Notes: a model not told the origin generated them from the letters alone. Positions 26,699-35,841 are shown, counted from the first letter of the stretch. The stretch is 64,000 bases of DNA from Candidatus Phaeomarinobacter ectocarpi (GCF_000689395.1 NZ_HG966617.1:2416221-2480220), one strand, 5' to 3'. Program-made: numbers and translations.

Positions 26699-27715
26699 AT
26701 GAGTTACGAAGAGCGTCCGCAAAACGCCAATAAGTCCGACGGTCCGCCCTCCAACGCGCCCCTCGAAGAACCACTGGTCGAAATCAAAGAGCCACCCCTT
26801 TGGTTTACCCGGGCGCTTGCGGCACCACGTGAGAGCCGTCATGTGACGGTAGACGGGACACCAATTCACTACCTGTTGTGGGGCGCGCCCAAAGAAGGTG
26901 AAGCGCCCAAGCCGGGAATCGTTTTCGTCCATGGCAACGGTGCCCACGCAATGTGGTTCGCCCACATCGCGCCTTTCCTGTCTGAACAGTTCCAGGTTGC
27001 ATCGATGGATCTGGGCGGCATGGGCGAAAGCGGATGGCGACCGGAACGCTACACCCGCGAAAGCTATGCCGAGGAAATCATCTCGGTCGTGCGCGACGCA
27101 AACATGACGCCCGGCTACGTGGTCGGCCACTCCTTCGGTGGCTTCGTATCGCTGATTGCGGCGTCGACCTATGGCGAGGAACTCGGCGGCTTTATCCAGG
27201 TTGATTTCGGTGTCCGCCCCAAAGGCGAGCACGAGGAATGGTTCAAGGACAATCCACCGCCGCGGCCCACCCGCGTGTACCCGGACTACGAAACAGCTCT
27301 GGGCCGTTTTCGCCTGGCACCGGACCAACCGCTGGCCAACCGCTTCATCTTTGATTTCATCGCCAAGGAAAGCCTGCGTGAGGCGACACCTGTGCCGGAT
27401 CATCTTGGACGGACATCAGAAGCAGCAGGTTGGACGTGGAAGTTTGATCCGAAAATCTTCTACGGGCTGGTATTGGGGGCAGACCTCAATGAACGCTTCG
27501 CTGACATGGCCTGCCGCAAGGCCGTGGTCATGGGTGGCCTGTCCTGGAATGGCCAGAAGGAAGTGATGGACCACCACCGTAAGGTCGGCGGCGACGCCAC
27601 TCCCATCTTCTCAATCCCAGAAGCCCGCCACCATGTCATGCTCGACCAGCCCCACGCCTTCACCATGGCCATACAAGGCCTTGTGACAGCATGGGAAGCA
27701 GAACGCCTGAGCTAA
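26699..27715 (+). CDS. Alpha/beta hydrolase
   Basis: A 338-residue cytosolic alpha/beta hydrolase. Visible: FVHGNGAHAMWFAHIAPFL (oxyanion region), SMDLGGMGESGW, nucleophile Ser in GHSFGG and catalytic His in PEARHHVMLDQP. The N-terminal 30 residues are polar and variable. It could be an esterase, dehalogenase or lactonase; the sequence does not decide. It converges with the MFS gene with a 7-bp gap. Confidence 0.85.
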   Translation: MSYEERPQNANKSDGPPSNAPLEEPLVEIKEPPLWFTRALAAPRESRHVTVDGTPIHYLLWGAPKEGEAPKPGIVFVHGNGAHAMWFAHIAPFLSEQFQVASMDLGGMGESGWRPERYTRESYAEEIISVVRDANMTPGYVVGHSFGGFVSLIAASTYGEELGGFIQVDFGVRPKGEHEEWFKDNPPPRPTRVYPDYETALGRFRLAPDQPLANRFIFDFIAKESLREATPVPDHLGRTSEAAGWTWKFDPKIFYGLVLGADLNERFADMACRKAVVMGGLSWNGQKEVMDHHRKVGGDATPIFSIPEARHHVMLDQPHAFTMAIQGLVTAWEAERLS

Positions 27716-27722
27716 TACGGTT

Positions 27723-29039
27723 CTAACCCTTTGGCACCACATCACCATCGTGGTCGTCGTCGTCGTCATATCCGGCGCGTACGGATGAAACGAGCGGGTG
27801 CAGCAGAATGAAAACACCCATGATGACCATGAGACAGGCCGCCAGGATAAACGGCGCCTGGGGCAATATCTGATAAAGCGGCAACGCGACAAATGGATTG
27901 ACCACATGCCCCATTGCAGCCGTTGAACCGATATACCCGGCGATCGAACCTTGCTCGTCCGGCTCCACACTGAGTGAAGCCGCTGCAGACAGACCAGGCC
28001 GCAGCAATCCAAATCCAAGGCCAGACGCCACCAGCGCCATGACCAGCGTGGCATAGTTGCCGCCGGTAATCATCAGTCCGAAAGCGACGATCATGATGAC
28101 GGTGCCGCTGCGAAGCATGGTCTGAACCGACAGGTTCATCCGCTGGATCAGAACAAGCTGCGCAAACAGCGTCGACATCGCCATGGCCATCATGCCGACA
28201 CCGACCATCTGTGCCGCATCTTCTACGCTGAGAGAGAGCGTGTCCTGAAAGTAGAAGGCTGAGACCTGCACGACGATCGACTGCCCCATCGCCATCAGCA
28301 CACCAACGATGAGAAAGGGCCAAACCCGGCTGTCCTTGATCTTCAGGCGGTTCTTCTTGTCCTGCCGTTCGCGCGGACGGGTCCGCTCAGGCAGCAGCAC
28401 CCAGATGGCAATGGCGCTGGCAAAGGCCAGGGACCCCACCACAAAGAAGGGCGCGAGAAGCCCGAACACGATCAGCGCTGCAGCAACACCAGGCCCAATA
28501 ACCGTACCCATCCCGAATGCGGCACCGATGGTGGCAACGCCAGACGCGCGTTCCGCCCGCGTCGTCCGGTCAGCCACATAGGCCTGACTGGCCGGCATGG
28601 TGCCGGACCCAAAAGCCCCGAAGATCGCACGCACGCCCACCAGCAATGGAAACAGCAAGGCCAGACCAATCATCCCCTGCATGCCCATCCAGATGAACAC
28701 GGCAAAGCCGATGGTCGATGTGCCGAACCCGCAAAGCCCAATCAGCATGATCGGCTTGCGGCCCCACACGTCGCTGGTGCGCCCCCAATACGGACTGGTG
28801 ACAACCCACAGCAAAGCTGAAAGAGAGAAAATCGCACCGACCTGAACTTCAGTCAGCCCAAGATCACGCGCCACCGGTGGCAAAACAGCAAAAAACAGCG
28901 ACTGTCCCATGCCCAGGCACAGCAGACAGAAGAACAAGATGCCAAAGGCACGCTTGCGCTCACTTGCCGTCGTCTGCTGCAGCGCAGTCAGTTCCTCCGC
29001 CGGAGCAGATTTTGGGTGTTGATCTTTGTTTGAGGTCAT
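27723..29039 (-). CDS. MFS transporter (DHA1-like) with an acidic C-terminus
   Basis: A 438-residue, 12-helix major facilitator. Motif A-like SPYWGRTSDVWGRKPIMLIG lies between helices 2 and 3, and there is a VIGPGVAAALIVFG helix-5 region. The cytoplasmic N-terminus is polar. The C-terminus has an unusual run of Asp interrupted by His (DDDDDHDGD), which could bind metal or be incidental. It is probably a drug/solute-proton antiporter; substrate unknown. Confidence 0.85.
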   Translation of the reverse strand: MTSNKDQHPKSAPAEELTALQQTTASERKRAFGILFFCLLCLGMGQSLFFAVLPPVARDLGLTEVQVGAIFSLSALLWVVTSPYWGRTSDVWGRKPIMLIGLCGFGTSTIGFAVFIWMGMQGMIGLALLFPLLVGVRAIFGAFGSGTMPASQAYVADRTTRAERASGVATIGAAFGMGTVIGPGVAAALIVFGLLAPFFVVGSLAFASAIAIWVLLPERTRPRERQDKKNRLKIKDSRVWPFLIVGVLMAMGQSIVVQVSAFYFQDTLSLSVEDAAQMVGVGMMAMAMSTLFAQLVLIQRMNLSVQTMLRSGTVIMIVAFGLMITGGNYATLVMALVASGLGFGLLRPGLSAAASLSVEPDEQGSIAGYIGSTAAMGHVVNPFVALPLYQILPQAPFILAACLMVIMGVFILLHPLVSSVRAGYDDDDDHDGDVVPKG

Positions 29040-29165
29040 CAGCCTTGCCGAATGGGTCTGACTACATAACTCACGTCACATGGACCGGTCCACATATGCC
29101 GCTGAATGGCAGTTATTCACCCAGCCGGACCAATCCGCTAGGCAGCAACAGGCAAGAGAACAGAC

Positions 29166-29894
29166 ATGAGTGCACCATTCCTGATTTTTGGAGCCACTGG
29201 CGGAGTCGGATCAGCATTGGCATCGAAACTCCATGCCAAGGGGCACCCACTTGTGCTCAGCGGCCGCAATGAAGAGGCCTTGTCCAAGTCAGCGGATCAA
29301 CTCGGCGCCACGCACGTGGCGGGTGATGTGACGCACGAAGATGACCTGACACACATCGTCGAACAGGCCACAACCGACGACGGTATTGCCGGGCTGGCAT
29401 TCTGCGTCGGGTCCATCGACCTGAAACCACTGCGGCGCATTACCAGCGACGATCTGACTGCCGCTTTTCAGCTCAATGCAGTTTCAGCAGCGCTTGCCAT
29501 TCAAAAGGCCGCGCCGGCTTTGAAGAAGGCCAAGGGGTCTGTGGTCCTGTTCTCAACCATCGCCGTTGATCAGGGCTTTACCAACCACGCCATCGTCTCA
29601 GCGGCCAAAGGTGCCGTAGAAGGATTGGGACGCGCGCTGGCAGCTGATCTGGCACCGGACATTCGCGTAAACATCGTGGCTCCCAGTTTGATGGACACAC
29701 AGCTCGCCGCATCCATCACCCAGTCGGAGGCCATGGCCCAGGGCATAGCAAAATTGCATCCCATCCCACGCCTTGGCGAAGCCGAGGACGCGGCAGCCCT
29801 CGCAGCATTTCTGTTGACCGATGAAAGCCCTTGGATCACCGGCCAGGTCATGCGCGTTGATGGTGGCCGCAGCCATTTGCGCACCAAGGGATAA
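29166..29894 (+). CDS. SDR-family protein lacking the catalytic tyrosine
   Basis: A 242-residue short-chain dehydrogenase/reductase fold with GATGGVGSAL nucleotide motif and a GQVMRVDGG C-terminal motif. The usual YxxxK active site reads VSAAK here, so the Tyr is Val although Lys is kept. Classical oxidoreductase activity is therefore doubtful. It ends 9 bp before the Fe-S photolyase gene; SDR genes often accompany this photolyase group, which suggests a linked role rather than chance. Confidence 0.85.
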   Translation: MSAPFLIFGATGGVGSALASKLHAKGHPLVLSGRNEEALSKSADQLGATHVAGDVTHEDDLTHIVEQATTDDGIAGLAFCVGSIDLKPLRRITSDDLTAAFQLNAVSAALAIQKAAPALKKAKGSVVLFSTIAVDQGFTNHAIVSAAKGAVEGLGRALAADLAPDIRVNIVAPSLMDTQLAASITQSEAMAQGIAKLHPIPRLGEAEDAAALAAFLLTDESPWITGQVMRVDGGRSHLRTKG

Positions 29895-29903
29895 GCAGAA
29901 CTC

Positions 29904-31436
29904 ATGGCGACCGTCCGCCTCATTCTGGGCGATCAACTCAGCCCGGCCATGTCGTCGCTCGCGGACATTGATCCCGAGACAGACACGATCCTGCTCGCTG
30001 AGGTCATGGCAGAGTGCACCTATGTGAAGCACCACAAGAAGAAGATCATCTTCGTTCTGTCAGCCATGCGCCATTTCGCCTGCGAACTGGAAGACCAGGG
30101 ATTCAGTGTCGACTACGTCAAGCTGATCGATAAGGGCAACACCGGAACCCTGAAGGGCGAAGCCCAACGTGCGCTCAAGAAACACAAGGCAGACCGTCTG
30201 GTCGTGACGCGCTCCGGTGAGTTCCGCCTCGCTGAAGACATGGAAACATGGTCCACCGACCTGGGCGTCGATGTGGAGTTGCGGGACGACGATCGGTTCC
30301 TGTGCAAGCTGGACGAATTCAACGAGTGGGCGGAGGGGCGCAAGGAATTGCGCATGGAGTATTTCTATCGGGAGATGCGCCGCAAAACGTCTTTCTTGAT
30401 GGACGCGGATGGAAAGCCCGAAGGCGGGCAATGGAACTTCGACAAGGACAACCGCAAACCGATCAAGGATGATCTGGATTTTCCCGGCCCATCAAAGTTC
30501 ACTCCGGATGAGATCACCCAAGAGGTCATTGACCTGGTGAACAGTGAATTTGCCGATCACTTCGGACAATCGGACGGGTTCACCTTCGCCACCACGCGAT
30601 CACAGGCCGAACACGCATTGCGCCGCTTCATTCAGCACGCATTGCCACGCTTTGGCGACTATCAGGATGCGATGACAGATAAAGATCCGCATCTGTTTCA
30701 CAGCGTCATATCAACTTACCTGAATGCGGGGCTGCTGGACGCCCACGCGGTATGTGCCGCTGCAGAAAACGCCTACAAAAACGGCGATGCGCCCCTGAAC
30801 GCAGCAGAAGGCTTCATCAGACAGATCATCGGCTGGCGTGAGTTTGTCCGCGGCATCTATTGGCGCGAAATGCCCGACTACAAGACACGCAACACCCTGG
30901 ACGCCACCACGCCGCTGCCCGACTTCTTCTGGACCGGCGACACCAAGATGGCTTGCATGGCGCAGGCGATCGGCCAAACCCGCGACCATGCCTACGCCCA
31001 CCATATTCAGCGGCTGATGGTCACCGGCAACTTCGCCCTCGTCGCCGGCCTCGACCCCGACGAAGTCAATGACTGGTACATGCGTGTCTATTCAGATGCC
31101 TATGAGTGGGTAGAACTACCCAATACCCACGGCATGGCCATTTGGGCCGATGGCGGTGTCGTTGGGTCCAAGCCCTACGCGGCCAGCGGCAAGTATATCG
31201 ACCGCATGTCCGACCACTGCTCAAACTGTGCCTACAGCGTGAAGGAACAGACGGGCGACACGGCATGCCCCTTCAATGCGTTGTACTGGGACTTTCTCGC
31301 GCGCCACGAAGACCGTTTCAAAAAGAACGGTCGGATGGGGCTGGTCATGAAGTCGTTGGAACGCATGGACTCACAGAAGCTCGACGCCACACGCCAACGC
31401 GCCGCCAAGATACTCAAGAACCTGGACGCCGTTTAG
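29904..31436 (+). CDS. Fe-S bacterial cryptochrome/photolyase (PhrB/CryB type)
   Basis: A 510-residue FeS-BCP family protein. The N-terminal domain starts VRLILGDQLSP. The C-terminal helical FAD domain contains EGFIRQIIGWREFVRGIYW, MVTGNFALVAGLDPDEVNDW and MAIWADGGVVGSKPYA. Four cysteines fit the 4Fe-4S ligands of Agrobacterium PhrB: one in KMACMAQ and a C-x2-C-x12-C cluster (HCSNCAY through TACPFN). PhrB repairs (6-4) photoproducts with blue light; CryB is a cryptochrome. Which applies here is not decided by sequence. It is coupled to SDR upstream and overlaps DUF2256 tail-to-tail. Confidence 0.93.
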   Translation: MATVRLILGDQLSPAMSSLADIDPETDTILLAEVMAECTYVKHHKKKIIFVLSAMRHFACELEDQGFSVDYVKLIDKGNTGTLKGEAQRALKKHKADRLVVTRSGEFRLAEDMETWSTDLGVDVELRDDDRFLCKLDEFNEWAEGRKELRMEYFYREMRRKTSFLMDADGKPEGGQWNFDKDNRKPIKDDLDFPGPSKFTPDEITQEVIDLVNSEFADHFGQSDGFTFATTRSQAEHALRRFIQHALPRFGDYQDAMTDKDPHLFHSVISTYLNAGLLDAHAVCAAAENAYKNGDAPLNAAEGFIRQIIGWREFVRGIYWREMPDYKTRNTLDATTPLPDFFWTGDTKMACMAQAIGQTRDHAYAHHIQRLMVTGNFALVAGLDPDEVNDWYMRVYSDAYEWVELPNTHGMAIWADGGVVGSKPYAASGKYIDRMSDHCSNCAYSVKEQTGDTACPFNALYWDFLARHEDRFKKNGRMGLVMKSLERMDSQKLDATRQRAAKILKNLDAV

Positions 31437-31566
31437 CGCGCGCACGCCGACACCGCTCGGAGCAATACCGGACATCGTCCCAGACGTCCGCCCACTTGCG
31501 GCGCCAGGTGAACGGACGCCGGCACACTGCACAGTCCTTTGTCGGCAGGTCGTGTTTCTTGCGCAT
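31414..31566 (-). CDS. DUF2256 small zinc-ribbon-like protein
   Basis: A 50-residue protein read from ATG 31566 in a frame different from the longer open frame there. It starts MRKKHDLPTKDCAVCRRPFT, then WRRKWADVWDDVRYCSERC, the DUF2256 pattern with two Cys pairs likely to bind zinc. DUF2256 genes are commonly found next to Fe-S photolyases. Its last 23 bp overlap the end of the photolyase gene on the opposite strand. Function unknown. Confidence 0.88.
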   Translation of the reverse strand: MRKKHDLPTKDCAVCRRPFTWRRKWADVWDDVRYCSERCRRARAKRRPGS

Positions 31567-31610
31567 GACCCGACATTTGGGTCATCAGCGGTCTCAGACA
31601 AGCACTTTGG

Positions 31611-32366
31611 CTAAGCGGCCACCCTCAACGGCGCACGGTGCTGCTCATACATGGTCCGAACCCATTGGGCACCCGGGTGATCTGCAAATTGATCAAGATA
31701 GGCCTGTATGCTTGGTGCCACCGGTTTGGGCTTCATCATGTCCGCATAGTCCAGTTGAACAGATGGCGCGAGAATGGCGGCGGCAGTGAGATCGGCAATG
31801 GTGAACTGGTCGCCGACCAGATAACCGGTGTCACGGGTCTGCGCTGCAACATAGTCAAAGGCCTGTCGGGTCAACGCATTGCCCTCTTCCAGAGCATCAG
31901 GGTGAATATCCATGGACCTGCGCATCATCCCTTTCACCAGCGGCAGCATGCGTCGATAAATGAATCGTTTCGCAGGTGTTTGACCCTGCGCAAACATCGA
32001 GCACAGATAGTCCGGCTCATCAATCAGGTGCACAAAGAGCGAGCGACGTTCCTTGACCGCAATGTCACCGTCAAATTTCTCAACCAGATCCAACGCCTGT
32101 TTCTGCGCGCCTTCATCGGCGGGCAACAAGGTTGGTTGCGGAAAACGCTTCTCCAGCTCCAGGACAATGTCCGTAGACCCCGCAAGGACATCTCCGTCCT
32201 CAAACCGGATAACGGGTGTTTGTGTTTGCCCTGACAGCTTCTTGATCTTGCCTGCATGGGGCCCGGGCATATAGGGAATGCGCGTATGGGGTATACCCTT
32301 GTAATCCAGCGCCCAACGCGCTTTCTCGTTGTAATGCGACATGGGAAACATATGCAGCTCGATCAT
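31611..32366 (-). CDS. Glutathione S-transferase family protein
   Basis: A 251-residue GST. The thioredoxin-like N-terminal domain has MSHYNEKARWALDYKGIPH and TPVIRFEDGDVLAGSTDIVLEL (the cis-Pro and Glu/Ser glutathione-binding motif), followed by an all-helical C-terminal domain. It is divergent from a TetR gene across a 116-bp gap holding a palindrome (32437-32450), so it is likely controlled by that regulator. The substrate is unknown; a detoxification role is probable. Confidence 0.87.
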   Translation of the reverse strand: MIELHMFPMSHYNEKARWALDYKGIPHTRIPYMPGPHAGKIKKLSGQTQTPVIRFEDGDVLAGSTDIVLELEKRFPQPTLLPADEGAQKQALDLVEKFDGDIAVKERRSLFVHLIDEPDYLCSMFAQGQTPAKRFIYRRMLPLVKGMMRRSMDIHPDALEEGNALTRQAFDYVAAQTRDTGYLVGDQFTIADLTAAAILAPSVQLDYADMMKPKPVAPSIQAYLDQFADHPGAQWVRTMYEQHRAPLRVAA

Positions 32367-32436
32367 CGACCCGTCCTCTTGCCCTTAACCACCCAGGCCA
32401 TCGGCAGTGGCTTGCCTTTTGGCAACTATCCATTAA

Positions 32437-32450
32437 ATTATGATCATAAT
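32437..32450. promoter_or_regulatory. Palindromic operator between GST and TetR genes
   Basis: A perfect 14-bp palindrome, ATTATGATCATAAT, sits in the divergent GST/tetR promoter region. It and the six bases to its left (20 bp in all, 32431-32450) recur exactly at 40711-40730, just upstream of the DUF2461 gene. It is most simply the binding site of the TetR protein at 32483 (inference). Confidence 0.7.
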
Positions 32451-32482
32451 CTTATACCTGTTTTGGAGGCCGCGTAAAGCGC

Positions 32483-33070
32483 ATGCGATATCCCCCAGGC
32501 CATAAGGAAGAAACCCGCGCCCGCATTGTGCAGGCAGCAGCGGACCTGTTCAGAACCCGCGGCTACGAAGGCGTCGGTGTTCAGGACATCATGAAGGAAG
32601 CAGGTCTCACCCATGGCGGCTTCTACGGCCACTTCAAATCCAAGCAGCATCTGTTTCAATCCGTGATGGGTCTTGAGGCCGACTTCCTGCGCCGCATGCG
32701 CGCGCGAACCGGCACCACTGGCAAGGCACTGCGCGACGAGGCCAAGGACATTTGTACAGGCTACCTTGAGCCGGCACACATGGATGCCATCAGCAAGGGA
32801 TGCCCCATGGCCTCTCTCGCCGTGGACGCCGCCCGCGCAGACACCAAAACGCGAAAGGAGTTCGCCAGGGGGTTGAGTGATCTCGAGCGTGAATTCGCGC
32901 GCGGCCTCACGTCATCTGAAGAACCGGATTCGCGGGCTCTGGCTGCCATTGCCCTCGCCGTGGGGGGCTTTATCCTTGGCCGGGCATCTGGAGACAAAGA
33001 GTTGCAGACCGCAATAATGTCAGCCTCACGCGACGAAATTGCCAAGCTGCTCGACCGCTCGAAACCTTAG
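32483..33070 (+). CDS. TetR/AcrR-family regulator
   Basis: A 195-residue regulator. The N-terminal HTH (RARIVQAAADLFRTRGYEGVGVQDIMKEAGLTHGGFYGHFKSK, residues 11-53) is typical of the group that represses detoxification genes. The C-terminal ligand domain has a Cys in KGCPMASLAVDAARA, as in TetR_C subfamilies that sense electrophiles. It starts at ATG 32483 with GGAGG 13 nt upstream (long spacing). It is divergent from GST; the palindrome at 32437 is its likely site, and an identical site lies before DUF2461. Confidence 0.88.
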   Translation: MRYPPGHKEETRARIVQAAADLFRTRGYEGVGVQDIMKEAGLTHGGFYGHFKSKQHLFQSVMGLEADFLRRMRARTGTTGKALRDEAKDICTGYLEPAHMDAISKGCPMASLAVDAARADTKTRKEFARGLSDLEREFARGLTSSEEPDSRALAAIALAVGGFILGRASGDKELQTAIMSASRDEIAKLLDRSKP

Positions 33071-33133
33071 ACAAGACGACGCCGACATCCCGCGATAGAG
33101 TGACCCCGAAACAAAGCATCGGGAGCAGCACCT

Positions 33134-34366
33134 ATGGATCTCGCCCTCACAAAAGAGCACGACGCATTCCGTGACGAAGTCCGGACATTTCTGAACGATA
33201 ATCTGGACGAGGACCTCAAGCGCGCGGGCCGTCTGGGCACCAGCGTGTATGCCGATTACGACGTCACCATGCGCTGGCACAAGATGCTGAACCGCAAAGG
33301 CTGGCTCGTCCCCGCCTGGCCGGTGGAATATGGCGGCACGGGCTGGGATCTGATGCGCCAGTACATCTGGGCCAGCGAAACATCCAAGGCCGGCGCGCCC
33401 TCCCTTTCCCCCATGGGTGTGGGAATGATCGGCCCGGCTCTCATAGGCTACGGCACCAAGGAACAAAAAGACTTCTACCTGCCGCGTATCCGGGAGGGCG
33501 AAGATTTCTGGTGCCAGGGATATTCCGAACCCGGATCAGGGTCAGATCTCGCCTCCCTGCAAATGAAAGCCGAAGACAAGGGCGATCACTTTGTGTGTTC
33601 AGGGGCCAAGATCTGGACGACCCATGCCAATTACGCCAACCGCATTTTCTGCCTTGTGCGCACCGACGGCTCCAGCAAGCCGCAGGAAGGCATCACATTT
33701 GTCCTGATGGACATGGATCAGCCGGGCGTAACCGTTGACCCTCTGTTGATGCTTACCGGCGAGCACATCCAGAACCAGATTTTCTTTGAGAATGTCAAAG
33801 TTCCAAAGGAGAATGTGGTTGGAGAGGTTGGCAAGGGCTGGACAGTTGCCAAATACCTGCTCCAGTTCGAGCGCGGCAACGCCTACGCACCGGGCCTGTA
33901 TTCTCGCCTTGAGCGCATTCGTGCAGGCGCATCCGAAGAAAACGCGGGCACAGGCACCCGCCTGATTGACGAGCCTAGCTTTGCAACCAAGCTGGCCGAG
34001 GCCGAAGTTGAAATCGCAACTCTTGAATTCACAGAACATCGCATTCTGTCTGCCCTTGCAGCCGGAGATCCTCCCGGAGCGGAGTCGTCCATGCTCAAGA
34101 CACGGGGCACGGAGGTAAGCCAGCGTCTGACCGAAATTGCCATCGAGGCCGCAGCCTTTTATGGGGCGCCATTCCAACCGCAATATACGAGTCCGGGTGG
34201 CCCTGTGCCGAGCGCCCCTGTGCGTGACGGCAATCTGCCGCCTGTGGGCCCGGAACGCTGGGTCACGGCAGTCCCCAAATATCTCAACGACAGGGCCGGT
34301 TCCATCTATGCCGGATCAAATGAGATTCAGCGCAATATCATGGCAAAGGCAGTGCTGGGGCTGTAG
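33134..34366 (+). CDS. Acyl-CoA dehydrogenase
   Basis: A 410-residue FAD enzyme. N-terminal helical domain from MDLALTKEHDAFRDEVRTFL; middle beta-domain with WCQGYSEPGSGSDLASLQ (FAD/substrate contacts) and the WTTHANYANRIFCLVRTD strand; C-terminal helical domain ending in YAGSNEIQRNIMAKAVLGL. It introduces a trans double bond into an acyl-CoA and passes electrons to ETF. Chain or side-chain specificity is unclear; the ACAD, the DUF35-thiolase pair and GST in this region hint at sterol or aromatic-acid catabolism (weak inference). Confidence 0.92.
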   Translation: MDLALTKEHDAFRDEVRTFLNDNLDEDLKRAGRLGTSVYADYDVTMRWHKMLNRKGWLVPAWPVEYGGTGWDLMRQYIWASETSKAGAPSLSPMGVGMIGPALIGYGTKEQKDFYLPRIREGEDFWCQGYSEPGSGSDLASLQMKAEDKGDHFVCSGAKIWTTHANYANRIFCLVRTDGSSKPQEGITFVLMDMDQPGVTVDPLLMLTGEHIQNQIFFENVKVPKENVVGEVGKGWTVAKYLLQFERGNAYAPGLYSRLERIRAGASEENAGTGTRLIDEPSFATKLAEAEVEIATLEFTEHRILSALAAGDPPGAESSMLKTRGTEVSQRLTEIAIEAAAFYGAPFQPQYTSPGGPVPSAPVRDGNLPPVGPERWVTAVPKYLNDRAGSIYAGSNEIQRNIMAKAVLGL

Positions 34367-34419
34367 GCTCCGGCCCATGTAGGCAAACCTGCCTGCGTTC
34401 TGCCTGAGGCTTCTAAAGA

Positions 34420-35841
34420 ATGACTGCCATCCTTGATTGGCTCAACGAGTACGAATCCGCCCTTTCAGCCATCGCCGCGCTCATTTTGATCGGCACTGTC
34501 GCTGCAACCGTCGGGCGCAACTGGCTGGTCAACAACCGGAAAACAAGCGCCGGCCTGGGCGCATCCGCCGCCTCATCGCCCGGCGCCCAGCAGCCAAATC
34601 CTGTAACCGACCGGCCTTCCATTGCCGTTCTGCCCTTTGAAAACACCTCCGGTGACCCATCCAAAGAGGCAGTTGCCGATGGCCTCACGACCGAGATCAT
34701 CGCAGGCCTGTCTGCCAATCGGCATTTGTTCGTTATCGCCCGCAATTCATGCTTCACCTACAAGGGCCGCAGCGTGGATGTGCGCGAAGTCTCCCGCGAA
34801 CTCGGCGTGCGGTATGTGCTGGAAGGGACCGTCCGTACCCGTGACGACCGCGTCCGTGTAAGTGCGCAGCTGATAGACGCCACCAATGGTGCCACCACAT
34901 GGTCGCAACGCTTTGACGTCCCCATTGAAGATATTTTCGAGCTTGATGACATCGTGACAGCGGACATTGTTGCAGCGCTCATTCCCGAACTGCGCCGGGC
35001 CGAAGCCGCCCGCGCACGTGAGAACCCAGTCGGACTGGATATATGGTCACGCGTCAATGCCGCATGGCTGGATCTGCAGAACGATCTGGCCAATCAGGCA
35101 AACGCCAAGGATGTCATCAAACGTCTGGAAGCCATTTTGGAAGAAGCGCCTGAGTTTGCTTTGGCGCATGGGGTCCTCGCTCACGCCTACTCGCTCGCCT
35201 TCCAGCTGGGCGACGAAGAAACCAAATCGACCCAGGACCTGAAAGCAAAAACCAACCATCATATCCAGCAGGCAATTACGCTGGACCCTGACGATCCTGC
35301 CATACGCCACCTTGCGGGTGCGGCTCTCTCTAACTATCGCGAGAGCGATGAGGCACGCCGCTCCTACCAAAAGGCACTTGATCTCAATCCGGACTACGCG
35401 CCTGCTCTGGGGAGCCTTGGCGTCTCTCTCGTTTATGCGGGCCGCACCCAGGAAGCCATTGAGCATATCGAGCGCGCGCTACGCCTCTCGCCACGAGAGC
35501 CGCAGGCGTATCACTGGCAGTCTCACCTTGCTCTTGCGCACAATGTCCTTGGGAACCCGTCACTCGCGCTGGACTATGCAAAGACGGCCTACGAAAGACG
35601 CCCCACCATGATGGGCCGTGTTTCACTTCTCATGGCACACGCACTGCTGGGCAATACATCCGAGGCAAGGGCATTTGCCGATGAACTCAAATCTGTCATG
35701 TCGTCTGCACTCACCAGGGCTAGCTACACCGACCTGCTCAATCAGCTGGTAGTGGATCAAAAGCGGTATGGCGAAGTGCGTGAAGCAATAGAGCCTTACC
35801 TGAATGATGAGTACGAAAGCGCAGCGCAGACTGACGCCTAG
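34420..35841 (+). CDS. TPR protein with TolB/FlgO-like domain and N-terminal membrane anchor
   Basis: A 473-residue protein with one transmembrane helix near residues 15-33, a linker, a domain of about residues 70-190 beginning SIAVLPFENTSGDPSKEAVA and including VRYVLEGTVRTRDDRVRVSAQLID, then at least four TPR units from 230 to 440. This layout equals the C-terminal half of multidomain class III adenylate cyclases and CadC-like regulators, but no cyclase or HTH domain is present. It is probably a membrane scaffold or sensor half. It overlaps the next gene tail-to-tail by 4 bp. Confidence 0.82.
   Translation: MTAILDWLNEYESALSAIAALILIGTVAATVGRNWLVNNRKTSAGLGASAASSPGAQQPNPVTDRPSIAVLPFENTSGDPSKEAVADGLTTEIIAGLSANRHLFVIARNSCFTYKGRSVDVREVSRELGVRYVLEGTVRTRDDRVRVSAQLIDATNGATTWSQRFDVPIEDIFELDDIVTADIVAALIPELRRAEAARARENPVGLDIWSRVNAAWLDLQNDLANQANAKDVIKRLEAILEEAPEFALAHGVLAHAYSLAFQLGDEETKSTQDLKAKTNHHIQQAITLDPDDPAIRHLAGAALSNYRESDEARRSYQKALDLNPDYAPALGSLGVSLVYAGRTQEAIEHIERALRLSPREPQAYHWQSHLALAHNVLGNPSLALDYAKTAYERRPTMMGRVSLLMAHALLGNTSEARAFADELKSVMSSALTRASYTDLLNQLVVDQKRYGEVREAIEPYLNDEYESAAQTDA

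Noticed and set aside
31371-31601. 76-residue minus-strand frame at the photolyase 3' end
   Set aside because: The neighbouring frame encodes DUF2256 with its Cys pairs from ATG 31566; this frame is a shadow.
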